Notes: generated by a model not told the origin, from the sequence alone. 64,000 nt of DNA from Roseateles_C aquae (GCF_032337115.1 NZ_JAVXZY010000004.1:186001-250000); one strand, 5' to 3'; counted from the first letter of the stretch, positions 34,124-43,126 are shown. Made by a program: numbers and translations.

Positions 34124-35202
34124 GCCGTTTGCTCCTGTGCCGGGAAGTCGAGTTCGGCACACACCCCATGCGGTTGCAGCTCGCGCAGCTGCAGGCTGGC
34201 GTCGCCGGCAAAGACCAGGGCCAGGCGCTCGCGCAAGCCCGCCAACCCGGTGCCCAGACCGCCGCCGCCCTGACGCAGGCCGACACCGCTGTCGCTGACC
34301 CTGACACGGCAGCGCCGCCCCTCGCGCCAGACGCGGACCTCGATCTCGCCGCCGACTTCGCTCGGGTCCACACCATGGCGGACGGCATTCTCCACCAGCG
34401 TCAGCACCGTCATGGCCGGGCAGCGCAGGCTGAGGCAGCTGGGCTCGACCTGCACCTCGTAGCGCAGCCGATCCGGCATGCGCATCTGCATCAAACCGAG
34501 ATAGGCACGCACCAGCTCCAGCTCCTGGCGCAGCAGGCTCTGGCTTTCATCGAGCCGCGGCACGGCCGCCCGCAGGTATTCGATCAGCTGCTCCAGCACC
34601 GCGGCGGCGTGGGGCGAGCCGGTCTCCACCAGCGCATGCACATTGGCCAGCGTGTTGAACAGGAAGTGCGGCTGCACCTGCGCGCTGAGCAGGCGCATCC
34701 GCGCGTCCAACGCCTGGCGCGCCAGCTCGCTGCGCTCCAGCTCAAAGGCCAGCGCCTGCTCGCGCGCCCAGGCCTCGCGCTGGCGCACCAGGGCCGTCAA
34801 CGCGATCCAGGGCGCCACCAGCAAGGGCAGGATGGTCAGCAGCATGTAGCCGCTGCGGCGGTCGCCGTCGTGCCAGAACATGGGCGCGCCGACCTTGGTG
34901 CTCAGCACATAAATCGTGAAGGTGCACAGCGGAATGATCAGCGCCACGGCCACCACCTGCAGGGCCCAGCGCGCCAGCCACGTCGGCAGCCGGCGTGGCC
35001 ATTGTTCGGCCAGGCCAAAGGCCAGCATGGCGCTGAAGCCGACCAGAAAGGCACGCATGAAGAAGCTGTACTTCGCGTCCTGCCAGCCCAGGCTCATGGG
35101 CAGCGCCAGCAGCAGGGTGGCGATGGCCGTGACACGCAGCCGGCGCCGGTTGAACAGCTGCGCCAGGCCGCGGCGATGGATGAAAACGGAAGGCTCGGTC
35201 AC
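34120..35202 (-). CDS. LytS/YehU-type sensor histidine kinase
   Basis: 360 residues from GTG 35202; GTG 35238 is also possible and would abut the DUF2306 stop. Four N-terminal TM helices (about residues 20-150), a short coiled coil, then His_kinase domain motif LSAQVQPHFLFNTLANVHAL with the phospho-His, and an HATPase domain with LVENAVRHGVDP and DSGVGL. Overlaps the regulator gene by four bases. Such 4-TM LytS kinases sense membrane or quorum signals; the DUF2306 membrane protein upstream may supply the signal. Confidence 0.93.
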   Translation of the reverse strand: MTEPSVFIHRRGLAQLFNRRRLRVTAIATLLLALPMSLGWQDAKYSFFMRAFLVGFSAMLAFGLAEQWPRRLPTWLARWALQVVAVALIIPLCTFTIYVLSTKVGAPMFWHDGDRRSGYMLLTILPLLVAPWIALTALVRQREAWAREQALAFELERSELARQALDARMRLLSAQVQPHFLFNTLANVHALVETGSPHAAAVLEQLIEYLRAAVPRLDESQSLLRQELELVRAYLGLMQMRMPDRLRYEVQVEPSCLSLRCPAMTVLTLVENAVRHGVDPSEVGGEIEVRVWREGRRCRVRVSDSGVGLRQGGGGLGTGLAGLRERLALVFAGDASLQLRELQPHGVCAELDFPAQEQTA

Positions 35203-35238
35203 GGGCGCGAGCCTATACGAAGCGGGCGGCGCTGCCAC

Positions 35239-36081
35239 TCAGTGCAAGCGCGGCCACCACATGAAGGCAGCTGCCATGGCGATGCCGATGAGCATGGCCA
35301 ACGTCACCAGGCCCAGGCCGGCCGCGGCGGCACGTTTGAAGCCCTGGTGCGGACTGGCCTGCGCCTTCAGCACCAGCTGCAGCAGCGCCAGCGGCAGCAG
35401 CGTCTGGCCAAAGCTCAGCGCCGTCAGGAAGGGGCCCGTGAAGGTCTCCGGATCAAAGCCCACCGGCCCCTGGTTGACGACCAGCCAGAACATCAGCCCG
35501 ACACGGAAGAACCAGACCCCGCTGACCACCAGAAAGAGCCGCAGCATCCAGCGCTTGTGGTCATCGATACGGCGCTCGCGAGCGCTGCGCCAACCCAGCC
35601 AGGCAAAGACGAGGATCAGCAGCGCATTCAGGCTGATGCCCAGATGCTGGCCCAGGTCGCCGATACCAACGCCCTGGCGCGTCCACACCATCTGCAGGCC
35701 GCCCAGGCTCATGATCGCGGCGGACAACAGATAAAGCCGGCCGTTCCAGCGATGCAAGGCCGGCGCGCTGCGCCGCAGCCAGGGCCACAGCTGCAAGGCA
35801 CCGCCGAGCAGGATCACGACGGTGAACAGCAGATGCCCGGCCAGCACCGCATTGCCCCAGACCTGGCCGGGCTCCCAGCCCGAAGGCAGCACCTTGTTCC
35901 AGAGGTCCGGCCGCCCGTTCATCGCATGGCGGCCATAGAAGCCAAGCACGTAGATGACGAAGAACAGCTGGCCCAGCAGGGCGGTGCCCAGCCAGGCGGC
36001 CATGGCGCGGGGCAGCAGCCGGTCGGCACGGGTCCGAATCACCTGGGCAGGCTGAGAGAGCGGCGGGAGAACAGCACTCAT
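35239..36081 (-). CDS. DUF2306 multi-TM membrane protein
   Basis: 280 residues from ATG 36081; the upstream extension is not conserved. About seven TM helices: LLGQLFFVIYVLGFYG, LLFTVVILLGGALQLWPWL, LYLLSAAIMSLGGLQMVW, ISLNALLILVFAWLGW, LRLFLVVSGVWFFRVGLMF and more. LHRWNGRLYLLSA and DDHKRWMLRLF hold conserved His/Arg residues, which recall haem- or metal-binding membrane families. First gene of the kinase-regulator operon; function unknown. Confidence 0.87.
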   Translation of the reverse strand: MSAVLPPLSQPAQVIRTRADRLLPRAMAAWLGTALLGQLFFVIYVLGFYGRHAMNGRPDLWNKVLPSGWEPGQVWGNAVLAGHLLFTVVILLGGALQLWPWLRRSAPALHRWNGRLYLLSAAIMSLGGLQMVWTRQGVGIGDLGQHLGISLNALLILVFAWLGWRSARERRIDDHKRWMLRLFLVVSGVWFFRVGLMFWLVVNQGPVGFDPETFTGPFLTALSFGQTLLPLALLQLVLKAQASPHQGFKRAAAAGLGLVTLAMLIGIAMAAAFMWWPRLH

Positions 36082-36238
36082 GGTGTGATCACGCTTGAAG
36101 TCGATGTGGGCGCACTGTGCGCAAGGCGCATGACTTCGGGGGAAGCGGCGAGACGAGCTGCGCCCCAGCCCCACCAAGGGGCGATGGCCGGCGATGAATG
36201 ACGCCCGCCAGATCGGCTCGCCAAACCAAGCCGCTTAC

Positions 36239-36787
36239 TCAGCCCGGCTGCAGATGCGACAGCGGCACGCCCCCGCCCGCCTTCACCTCGCCCAGCGAGA
36301 AGCTGGTGTGCACATCCTTGACGTTGGGCAGGTTGAGCAGCGTGTCGATGGTGAAACGGCTGAAGGCGTCGAGATCGGTGGCCAGCACCTGCAACTCGAA
36401 GGTGCCGGCGCCGGAGATGTAGTGGCAGGAGATCACCTCGGGCAGGCCGCGGATCGCGTCTTCCAGTGGCTTGGTGGAGGCGCCGGTGTTGCGGTCGGCG
36501 TCCAGGCGCACAAAGGCCAGCACGCCCAGGCCGATCTTGCGGCGGTCGATCTCGGCGCGGTAGCCGGTGATGAAGCCCTGCTCCTCCAGCCAGCGCACGC
36601 GGCGCCAGGTCGGCGCGGCCGACAGGCCGATGCGGCTGGCCAGCTCGGCGTTGGACAGGCGGGCGTCCTTCTGCAGCTCGGCCAGGATGGCGATATGCCA
36701 GCGGTCCAGCGACTCGCCTTGCGCGTCTTCGGCGTCCGCCGTCTGCGGGCGCGCGCGGCTGGCGAGGGAGGCGTTGGTCTTGCTCAT
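36239..36787 (-). CDS. Lrp/AsnC-family transcriptional regulator
   Basis: 182 residues from ATG 36787. The HTH (about 60-95: AILAELQKDARLSNAELASRIGLSAAPTWRRVRWLEEQG) follows a longer than usual N-terminal tail of about 25 residues. The RAM effector domain includes ISCHYISGAGTFELQVLATD. It is divergent from indolepyruvate ferredoxin oxidoreductase with a 305-base gap containing an inverted repeat, so it very likely controls that gene in response to an aromatic amino acid or its keto acid (inference). Confidence 0.95.
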   Translation of the reverse strand: MSKTNASLASRARPQTADAEDAQGESLDRWHIAILAELQKDARLSNAELASRIGLSAAPTWRRVRWLEEQGFITGYRAEIDRRKIGLGVLAFVRLDADRNTGASTKPLEDAIRGLPEVISCHYISGAGTFELQVLATDLDAFSRFTIDTLLNLPNVKDVHTSFSLGEVKAGGGVPLSHLQPG

Positions 36788-36831
36788 GGTTTGCCCTGAA
36801 TTGGCGTTTACGGAAACATTTTGATCGCCAA

Positions 36832-36887
36832 TTCTATTTTCAAGAAACACTCTTGCCGAACGCGGCAATTCAGCGCTTGAAATAGAA
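36832..36887. promoter_or_regulatory. Inverted repeat in the lrp-ior intergenic region
   Basis: TTCTATTTTCAAG (36832-36844) and CTTGAAATAGAA (36876-36887) are reverse complements with one extra T in the left arm, 31 bases apart. The region is AT-rich against the surrounding DNA and lies 45-100 bases upstream of the lrp start, on the upstream side of the ior promoter. It is a likely Lrp-type operator. The rest of 36788-37092 holds no gene. Confidence 0.55.
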
Positions 36888-37092
36888 AAGACGCAACGCG
36901 ACGATTTCCCTACACTGCCGGGTCGACGTCAGCCTGCCCCAAGCGGCTGCGGCCAGCGCGCGCCAACAGCCCGCCGCCACGCAGCACTTGGGCTCGCTCG
37001 CGTTCCGGCACATACTGCCGAAAACCCCGGAGGGTTGAGCCGCCACAAGCCGCCGCGCCCCGTCCGCCCACCCTCTTTGGAGTTTGATCCGC

Positions 37093-40000
37093 ATGAACGC
37101 ACCGCTGCCCGAACACATCCTGCGCGCGCTGGAAAAGGTCACCCTGGACGACAAGTACGCGCTCGATCGCGGTCGTGCCTTCATGAGCGGCGTGCAGGCC
37201 CTCGTGCGGCTGCCCATGCTGCAGCGCACCCGCGATGCGATCAACGGCCTGAACACCGCCGGCTTCGTCTCCGGCTACCGTGGCTCGCCGCTGGGCGGCT
37301 ACGACCAGGCGCTGATGGCCGCCAAGAAGCATCTGGCCAAGCAGAACATCGTGTTCCAGCCGGGCGTCAACGAAGAGCTGGGCGCCACCGCCGTGTGGGG
37401 CACGCAGCAGCTGGACCTGTTCAAGGAGAAGGCCAAGTTCGACGGCGTCTTCGGCCTCTGGTACGGCAAGGGCCCGGGCGTGGACCGCTGCATCGACGTG
37501 TTCAAGCACGCCAATATGGCCGGCACCTCCAAGCACGGCGGCGTGATCGCCATCGCCGGTGACGACCACATCTCCAAGAGCTCCACCGCCGCCCACCAGA
37601 GCGACCACGTCTTCAAGGCCGCCGGCTTCCCGGTGTTCTTCCCGTCCAGCGTGCAGGACATCCTGGACATGGGCCTGCACGCCTTTGCGATGAGCCGCTT
37701 CTCGGGCCTGTGGTCGGGCATGAAGACGATTCAGGAGATCGTCGAATCGGGCGCCAGCGTCAGCGTCGACCCGGACCGCGTGCAGATCATCACGCCGGAC
37801 GATTTCCCCATGCCGGCCGGTGGCCTGCACATCCGCTGGCCGGACCCGCCGCTGGACCAGGAAGCGCGGATGATGGACCACAAGTGGTACGCCGCCCTGG
37901 CCTATGTGCGCGCCAACAAGCTGAACTACAACGTCATCGCCACGCCGAACGACCGCCTGGGCCTGATCGCCTCCGGCAAGGCCTGGAACGACACCCGCCA
38001 GGCGCTGCACGACCTGGGCCTTGATGACGACACCTGCCGCCGTCTGGGCATCCGCCTGCACAAGGTCAATGTGGTGTGGCCGCTGGAAGCCAACATCACC
38101 CGCGAGTTCGCGACCGGCCTGCAGGAGATCCTGGTCATCGAAGAGAAGCGCCAGGTCATCGAATACCAGATCAAGGAACAGCTCTACAACTGGCGCTCCG
38201 ACGTGCGCCCGCATGTGCTGGGCAAGTTCGACGACGACGGCCAATCCGGTGGAGAGTGGGGCCTGCCCAACCCGAGCGGCAACTGGCTGCTGCGCCCGCA
38301 GGCCGATCTGACGCCGGCCATCATCGCCCGCGCCATCGCCAAGCGCCTGAAGAAGCTCGGCGTCGATGCCGACATCGCCGCCCGCCTGGATGCCCGCGTG
38401 GCCATCATCGACGGCAAGGAAAACGCGCTGAAGGCCGAGGAAAAGGCCGCCGGTGGCGCCGACCGCACGCCCTGGTTCTGCTCCGGCTGCCCGCACAACA
38501 CCAGCACCCGCGTGCCCGAAGGCTCGCGCGCCGTGGGCGGCATCGGCTGCCACTACATGGTCACCTGGATGCCGGGCCGCAACACCGCCACCTTCACGCA
38601 GATGGGCGGTGAAGGCGTGCCCTGGACCGGCCAGCAGTGGTTCACCAACGAGAAGCACATCTTCTCGAACCTGGGCGACGGCACCTACTTCCACTCGGGC
38701 ATCCTGGCCATCCGTCAGTCCATCGCCTCGGGCGTGAACATCACCTACAAGATCCTCTACAACGACGCCGTCGCGATGACCGGCGGCCAGCAGGTCGGCG
38801 AGCGCGCCGAAGGCCATACGGTGCTGCAGATCATGCAGAGCCTGATCTCGGAAGGCGTGAAGAAGCTGGTCATCGTCACCGACGAGCCGGAGAAGTACAA
38901 CGGCGTGGCGCTGATCGCCGGCGTGACCGTGCACCACCGCGACGAGCTGGACACCATCCAGCGCGAGTTCCGCGAGATTGCCGGCACCACGGCCATCATC
39001 TACGACCAGACCTGCGCCACCGAAAAGCGCCGCCGCCGCAAGCGCGGCAAGCTGGTCGATCCGGCCAAGCGCACCGTCATCAACGAGCTGGTCTGCGAAG
39101 GCTGCGGTGACTGCTCGATCCAGTCCAACTGCCTGTCGATCGAACCGCTGGAGACCGATTTCGGCCGCAAGCGCCAGATCAACCAGAACACCTGCAACAA
39201 GGACTTCTCCTGCGTGAAGGGCTTCTGCCCCAGCTTCGTCACCATCGAGGGTGGCGAGCTGAAGAAGCCGAAGAAGGACAAGCGCGTTTCGCCCTTCGAT
39301 GCCAAGCTGGGCGCCCTGCCCGAGCCGAGCATTCCAGACGCCAAGGACGCCTGGGGCATCGTCGTCGCCGGCGTTGGCGGCACCGGCGTGATCACCATCG
39401 GCCAGCTGCTGGGCATGGCCGCCCACCTGGAAGGCAAGGGCGTCATCACGCAAGACGCCGCCGGCCTCGCCCAGAAGGGTGGCGCGACCTGGAGCCACAT
39501 CCAGATCGCCAACAAGGCCGAAGACATCCACTGCACCAAGGTCGGCACGGCCGAGGCGCAGCTGGTGATCGCCTGCGACTCCATCGTCGCCGCCAACAAG
39601 ACCACGCTGGCCGTGATGCGCGAGGGCCGTACCTTCGTTGCGCTGAACACCCATGGCTCGCCGACGGCAACCCTGGTGAACAACGCCGACTGGTCCTTCC
39701 CCGGCGCCGCCTGCGAGGCCGCCGTGGCCAAGGCCGTGGGTGCCGAGCATTTCCGCGCCTTTGACGCGGAAGACGTGGCCGTCAAGCTGCTGGGCGATTC
39801 GCTCTACACCAACCCGCTGATGCTGGGCTACGCCTGGCAGCAGGGCCGCATCCCGCTGAGCTACGCCGCGCTGATGCGCGCCATCGAGCTCAACGGCGTG
39901 CAGATCGACAACAACAAGGCCGCCTTCGAATGGGGCCGCCGTTGCGCCCATGACCTGGCCGGCGTGCAGTCGCTGTTCGCCGCGCAACAGGTGATCAACA

Positions 40001-40647
40001 TCGTCAAGCGCGACAGCCTGGACGAGATCATCACCAAGCGCGTCGCCTTCCTGACCGACTACCAGAACCCCGCCTACGCCGCGCAGTACCAGGCCTTTGT
40101 CGACAAGGTCCGTGCCGCCGAGAAGCCGCTGAACAGCACCCGCCTCGCCGAAGCCGTGGCCCGCTACCTGTTCAAGTTGATGGCCTACAAGGACGAGTAC
40201 GAGGTCGCCCGCCTGCACAGCGACAAGAAGTTCGTCGAGAAGATTGCCGCGCAGTTCGATGGCGACTACAAGATCGTCCACCACCTGGCCCCGCCGCTGC
40301 TGGCCAAGAAGAACGACAAGGGCGAGCTCATCAAACAGCAGATGGGCGGCTGGGTGCGCCCCGCCTTCGGCATCCTCGCCAAGTTGAAGGGCCTGCGCGG
40401 CACCGCGCTGGACATCTTCGGCTACACGGCCGAGCGCAAGATGGAACGCGCCCTGATCGTCGAATACCGCGCCAGCATCGAGCAGATCCTCAGCAAGGGT
40501 CTGACGGCCGAGCGCTTGGCCCTGGCCACCGACATCGCCCGCATCCCGGAAGAAATCCGCGGCTACGGCCATGTCAAGGAACGCCATGTGCACGCGGCCA
40601 AGGCCAAGTGGGAGCAGCTGATGCAGCAGTGGCGTAGCGTGGCCTGA
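37093..40647 (+). CDS. Indolepyruvate ferredoxin oxidoreductase, fused alpha-gamma-beta chain
   Basis: 1184 residues from ATG 37093, the size of the single-chain proteobacterial enzyme. It oxidatively decarboxylates aryl pyruvates from aromatic amino-acid breakdown to aryl-acetyl-CoA. N-terminal pyrimidine-type domain with FVSGYRGSPLGGYDQ; ThDP-binding central part with WFCSGCPHNTSTR (Cys463, Cys466) and GDGTYFHSG; a Cys-rich segment VCEGCGDCSIQSNC (from about 667) and CVKGFCPS binding 4Fe-4S; the C-terminal gamma domain starts VVAGVGGTGVITIGQLL. It is followed by a clean terminator and regulated probably by the divergent Lrp. Confidence 0.96.
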   Translation: MNAPLPEHILRALEKVTLDDKYALDRGRAFMSGVQALVRLPMLQRTRDAINGLNTAGFVSGYRGSPLGGYDQALMAAKKHLAKQNIVFQPGVNEELGATAVWGTQQLDLFKEKAKFDGVFGLWYGKGPGVDRCIDVFKHANMAGTSKHGGVIAIAGDDHISKSSTAAHQSDHVFKAAGFPVFFPSSVQDILDMGLHAFAMSRFSGLWSGMKTIQEIVESGASVSVDPDRVQIITPDDFPMPAGGLHIRWPDPPLDQEARMMDHKWYAALAYVRANKLNYNVIATPNDRLGLIASGKAWNDTRQALHDLGLDDDTCRRLGIRLHKVNVVWPLEANITREFATGLQEILVIEEKRQVIEYQIKEQLYNWRSDVRPHVLGKFDDDGQSGGEWGLPNPSGNWLLRPQADLTPAIIARAIAKRLKKLGVDADIAARLDARVAIIDGKENALKAEEKAAGGADRTPWFCSGCPHNTSTRVPEGSRAVGGIGCHYMVTWMPGRNTATFTQMGGEGVPWTGQQWFTNEKHIFSNLGDGTYFHSGILAIRQSIASGVNITYKILYNDAVAMTGGQQVGERAEGHTVLQIMQSLISEGVKKLVIVTDEPEKYNGVALIAGVTVHHRDELDTIQREFREIAGTTAIIYDQTCATEKRRRRKRGKLVDPAKRTVINELVCEGCGDCSIQSNCLSIEPLETDFGRKRQINQNTCNKDFSCVKGFCPSFVTIEGGELKKPKKDKRVSPFDAKLGALPEPSIPDAKDAWGIVVAGVGGTGVITIGQLLGMAAHLEGKGVITQDAAGLAQKGGATWSHIQIANKAEDIHCTKVGTAEAQLVIACDSIVAANKTTLAVMREGRTFVALNTHGSPTATLVNNADWSFPGAACEAAVAKAVGAEHFRAFDAEDVAVKLLGDSLYTNPLMLGYAWQQGRIPLSYAALMRAIELNGVQIDNNKAAFEWGRRCAHDLAGVQSLFAAQQVINIVKRDSLDEIITKRVAFLTDYQNPAYAAQYQAFVDKVRAAEKPLNSTRLAEAVARYLFKLMAYKDEYEVARLHSDKKFVEKIAAQFDGDYKIVHHLAPPLLAKKNDKGELIKQQMGGWVRPAFGILAKLKGLRGTALDIFGYTAERKMERALIVEYRASIEQILSKGLTAERLALATDIARIPEEIRGYGHVKERHVHAAKAKWEQLMQQWRSVA

Positions 40648-40672
40648 TCTTTAGGCGCTATCCCTGCAAACG

Positions 40673-40704
40673 AAAGCCCGCCCTGATACGGCGGGCTTTT
40701 TGTT
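40673..40704 (+). terminator. Rho-independent terminator after ior
   Basis: Perfect 10-bp stem AAAGCCCGCC / GGCGGGCTTT with a 7-base loop, followed by TTTGTTT. It begins 26 bases after the ior stop. Confidence 0.9.
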
Positions 40705-40742
40705 TGGGGCTTGGTGTGGATGCGTTTGATGGGGTGGAACTG

Positions 40743-40770
40743 ACCACGGAGTCACGGAGACACAGAGGGA
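40743..40770. repeat. Interspersed CACAGAG repeat, copy 3
   Basis: ACCACGGAGTCACGGAGACA followed by CAGAGGGA, the reverse-complement form of the units at 13441 and 14321. Confidence 0.6.
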
Positions 40771-41004
40771 TTCAGAAGCGGGGCGAGGGTTCGAACTGTT
40801 CTTCAATTTGCGGGCCGCTCAGCGGCGTGGATTGCAGCGCCCGCTTGCCTTGAGCGAGCATATGGGAGAGACCGTACGGCAGCCACAGCAATGCAGCGAC
40901 GACGGACACTCGAGCGCGCATTGATTGCCGGCCGCTGTCGGGCGGCCCGAAGTGGCCCGTCGCCAGAATGCCACTAAGCAGCCGTTGAACCGGAGGCCCG
41001 CAGC

Positions 41005-42078
41005 TCAATAAGTGACTGGCCCGAAGTACCCCGTGTACCCGACGTGGGTAAGAACCAGCCGGTTAATGCAATGCACACGTACTGACAGCTCTTGGAGTGG
41101 GCGTCCAAAAAGAGCGAAGTTCGGAATGGTAAATGCCTGTGCGTACTGCTCTGCTTCGGGATGGTAGCGGCGTAGCGAAAGGCCATAGGCGGTTTCGAAA
41201 GGATGACCGCCCGTACGGACTAAGCTGAAGAAGGACGGATAGATCAGCCCGTCGAAACCCGCATCCTTCGCAGCCAACGCAATTGCGCGGGATATGTCAT
41301 AGGAATGTGAGCGCGCGAGGAAGAGCATGTGAATAGCGATATCCAGGCTCTCGAATTCCGTCACATCCTCCTTTAGAACGTGCGTCAGATTTAGGAGTCG
41401 CATGTCGCGCTGTAGTTTCAGCGTGGCGACATAAATGTCGTCGTCGACGCTGGCGCGGCATTCGTGAATGCAGATGTCAATATCCTGTGAGCCATACATA
41501 ACGGGAAACCTGACTGAGTCAAGGCGACCCTTACCCGCCAGCGCGATTGGCGGGCTATCGTATTCGTCGGGATTATCAGGATGCCGAGGGTCGACGCGAA
41601 GCCTATAAAAGGTCGAACCCTTTGCAAGCGTTTCTACCGGGTACTCAGTCAGGACGCGCCGGATGATCTGAGAGCGCTTCGTCGGGTCCAGTAGATCCTT
41701 GAGAGGCTCGACTTCCCCGACCATCCAGAGGCGAGGGCCATAGTGGAAGAATCCGATCCTTGCCGAATCCTCGATCAGCTTAATGTCGTTTTTGAGCCAT
41801 GGGGATGGCGAGATATCGCTCTTGCCATAGTGGTGGTGATTGAACTGGATGACCGGAGCCGCGCCATATTCCGTTCGGAATGTCGTGCCGCCGACGAAGA
41901 AGCGCCACGCAAGACCCTCGACGTGATCTTTCGTGAGCTTTCTCCCGTTCGAACTATTGCAGTTCGGACAATTGCCATCTTGTTCAAGGCCGTGCTTGAA
42001 GGCATCAATGCGAAGGCCTTCGTCCACAAAGCAGTTGGAGCACAAGAGCACTTGTTTATCGGATTCGGTCGTTGGCAT
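41005..42078 (-). CDS. RES-domain protein with N-terminal zinc ribbon
   Basis: 357 residues from ATG 42078. N-terminal Cys13-X2-Cys16 and Cys37-X2-Cys40 make a zinc ribbon (LLCSNCFVDEG...CPNCNS). A helical linker and a RES domain (about 150-330) follow: FYRLRVDPRHP with Arg, then GRLDSVRFPVMYGSQDIDIC with Tyr, HECR and ATLKLQRDMRLLNLTH. RES domains are NAD+-degrading toxins in RES-Xre pairs; this longer, ribbon-bearing class is seen as single genes. No Xre antitoxin is adjacent. Base composition is lower in GC than the flanks, consistent with acquisition. Role in defence or stress is inference. Confidence 0.85.
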   Translation of the reverse strand: MPTTESDKQVLLCSNCFVDEGLRIDAFKHGLEQDGNCPNCNSSNGRKLTKDHVEGLAWRFFVGGTTFRTEYGAAPVIQFNHHHYGKSDISPSPWLKNDIKLIEDSARIGFFHYGPRLWMVGEVEPLKDLLDPTKRSQIIRRVLTEYPVETLAKGSTFYRLRVDPRHPDNPDEYDSPPIALAGKGRLDSVRFPVMYGSQDIDICIHECRASVDDDIYVATLKLQRDMRLLNLTHVLKEDVTEFESLDIAIHMLFLARSHSYDISRAIALAAKDAGFDGLIYPSFFSLVRTGGHPFETAYGLSLRRYHPEAEQYAQAFTIPNFALFGRPLQELSVRVHCINRLVLTHVGYTGYFGPVTY

Positions 42079-42660
42079 ATTTGTCGACGCTTGGACTTTT
42101 TGAAACCGCTTTTCAGTCGGTAGCGCGGTAACTGCGGACCAGTGTATTCGGCAGAACTAGCGGTCGCAAAGCGCGGCCAAGGGGAAGTAGCAATGGCCAC
42201 GGCTAGTTCGGTAGCTGCTAACCTCTTTCTGACAGTGCAGTTCGGCAGGAAGCTGCGGCTGCAGCCGCCCTAGCTGATCCCAATCTGAGACTGCTCTCGG
42301 CCCGGAGCGGCCGTTGACAAAGGGCTGCTTCAAGTTACCCCCTCGCCCACGTCACCGATTTAGTGTCGGCGCTGCTGGAAAGTGACACACTTGGTCAAGG
42401 GTTCTCCTCGTGGTTCTACGGCTCCTGCCAATGGCAAGATAAAGCGCACGAAGGTTGGCGGTCGACACCATGAACTTTGAAACCGGCGCGGAATTTGCTC
42501 GGCAAATAGCACTTGTTTACAGCGCAGGCCAGTGAATGAAATCCATGTGCACAATGCGATTGCGCGGTCTTCGCTGCACGTGTTTTCGCGCAGCTGCCAG
42601 TGTTATCCAACCCTTTGTCTTGACATATAAATAGTTGCTTGTCATTAGAGGAATTTTGAC
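42079..42660. other. 582-bp gene-free region in the accessory block
   Basis: No convincing gene. Three short minus frames (64-89 residues) overlap each other and have no ribosome sites. The last 60 bases are AT-rich (TTGACATATAAATAG near 42622) and probably hold the promoter of the next gene. Confidence 0.5.
42622..42660 (+). promoter_or_regulatory. Putative promoter and ribosome site of the small membrane protein gene
   Basis: TTGACA at 42622-42627 resembles a -35 box, but the following AT-rich stretch has only a weak -10 match (CATTAG about 17 bases later). GAGGA lies eight bases before the ATG. Weak promoter call, good ribosome site. Confidence 0.4.
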
Positions 42661-43038
42661 ATGGCGGACGAAATTCAGCATCCAACTGCGGAGCAGCGAC
42701 ATAAAGACTTTATAGAAAGTCAGAAAACAGGTTACGACTTCTTTAAGCATTTAACTACGCTCTCGACAGCCTCTCTCGTGCTGCTATCAACGTTGCTTGA
42801 GAAATTCTTTCGAGCGCCATCATGGAGAGTCTTAATTGGAGTCGCATTTCTAGGCTTCTTTGTTTCGTTAGTTAGTTGTCTCGTCGCAATGCTCACAGCA
42901 TTGCTTTCGATGAAGGCGTCCGGCCAAGACGAAGGGGCTTCAACTTTGGGGCGAATCGGAGTTGCGGCAAGCCTGGGGGGATTCTTGATTGCCATAATTG
43001 CCCTAGTAGCCTTCACCCTCAGAAACTTCTACCAATGA
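42661..43038 (+). CDS. Small membrane protein, possible cassette gene
   Basis: 125 residues. A charged N-terminus (about 1-30) is followed by three hydrophobic helices: LTTLSTASLVLLSTLLEKFF, VLIGVAFLGFFVSLVSCLVAMLTALL and ASLGGFLIAIIALVAFTL. ATG at 42661 with GAGGA eight bases upstream. The stop codon is followed within one base by an attC-like sequence, as in integron cassettes. Lower GC than the chromosome. No family recognised; small membrane proteins in such settings are sometimes toxins or defence effectors (inference). Confidence 0.8.
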   Translation: MADEIQHPTAEQRHKDFIESQKTGYDFFKHLTTLSTASLVLLSTLLEKFFRAPSWRVLIGVAFLGFFVSLVSCLVAMLTALLSMKASGQDEGASTLGRIGVAASLGGFLIAIIALVAFTLRNFYQ

Positions 43039-43039
43039 C

Positions 43040-43108
43040 GCCCAATTAGCCGCCCAGGCCGACTTGTGTAAGCAGGCATCCGCCTGCGGCTCAGCTTCAA
43101 CGTTAAGC
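43040..43108 (+). other. attC-like site (possible integron cassette recombination site)
   Basis: 69 bases bounded by GCCCAAT (near the R'' consensus RYYYAAC) and GTTAAGC (fits the R' consensus GTTRRRY). Internal complementarity exists: AGCCGC with GCGGCT and the hairpin GCAGGC-ATCC-GCCTGC. Its placement between a stop codon (43038) and the next ribosome site is typical of attC. Pairing of the outer boxes is only partial, and no integrase gene or second attC is visible, so the call is tentative. Confidence 0.4.
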
Positions 43109-43126
43109 ATTTCAGGGAGTGGATAA

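Larger units (their letters stand above)
40648..41004. other. 357-bp intergenic region after ior
   Basis: Contains the ior terminator (40673-40704) and one CACGGAG/CACAGAG repeat (40743-40770). A 78-residue minus frame (TTG start at 41008) overlaps the RES gene stop by TTGA, but it has no recognisable features and ends inside the repeat, so it is not called. Confidence 0.5.

Noticed and set aside
40772..41008. 78-residue minus-strand frame overlapping the RES stop by TTGA
   Set aside because: TTG start, no ribosome site pattern, no domain, and the C-terminus runs into the CACAGAG repeat.
42360..42750. Three short minus-strand frames upstream of the small membrane protein
   Set aside because: Mutually overlapping, no ribosome sites, compositionally unlike proteins.
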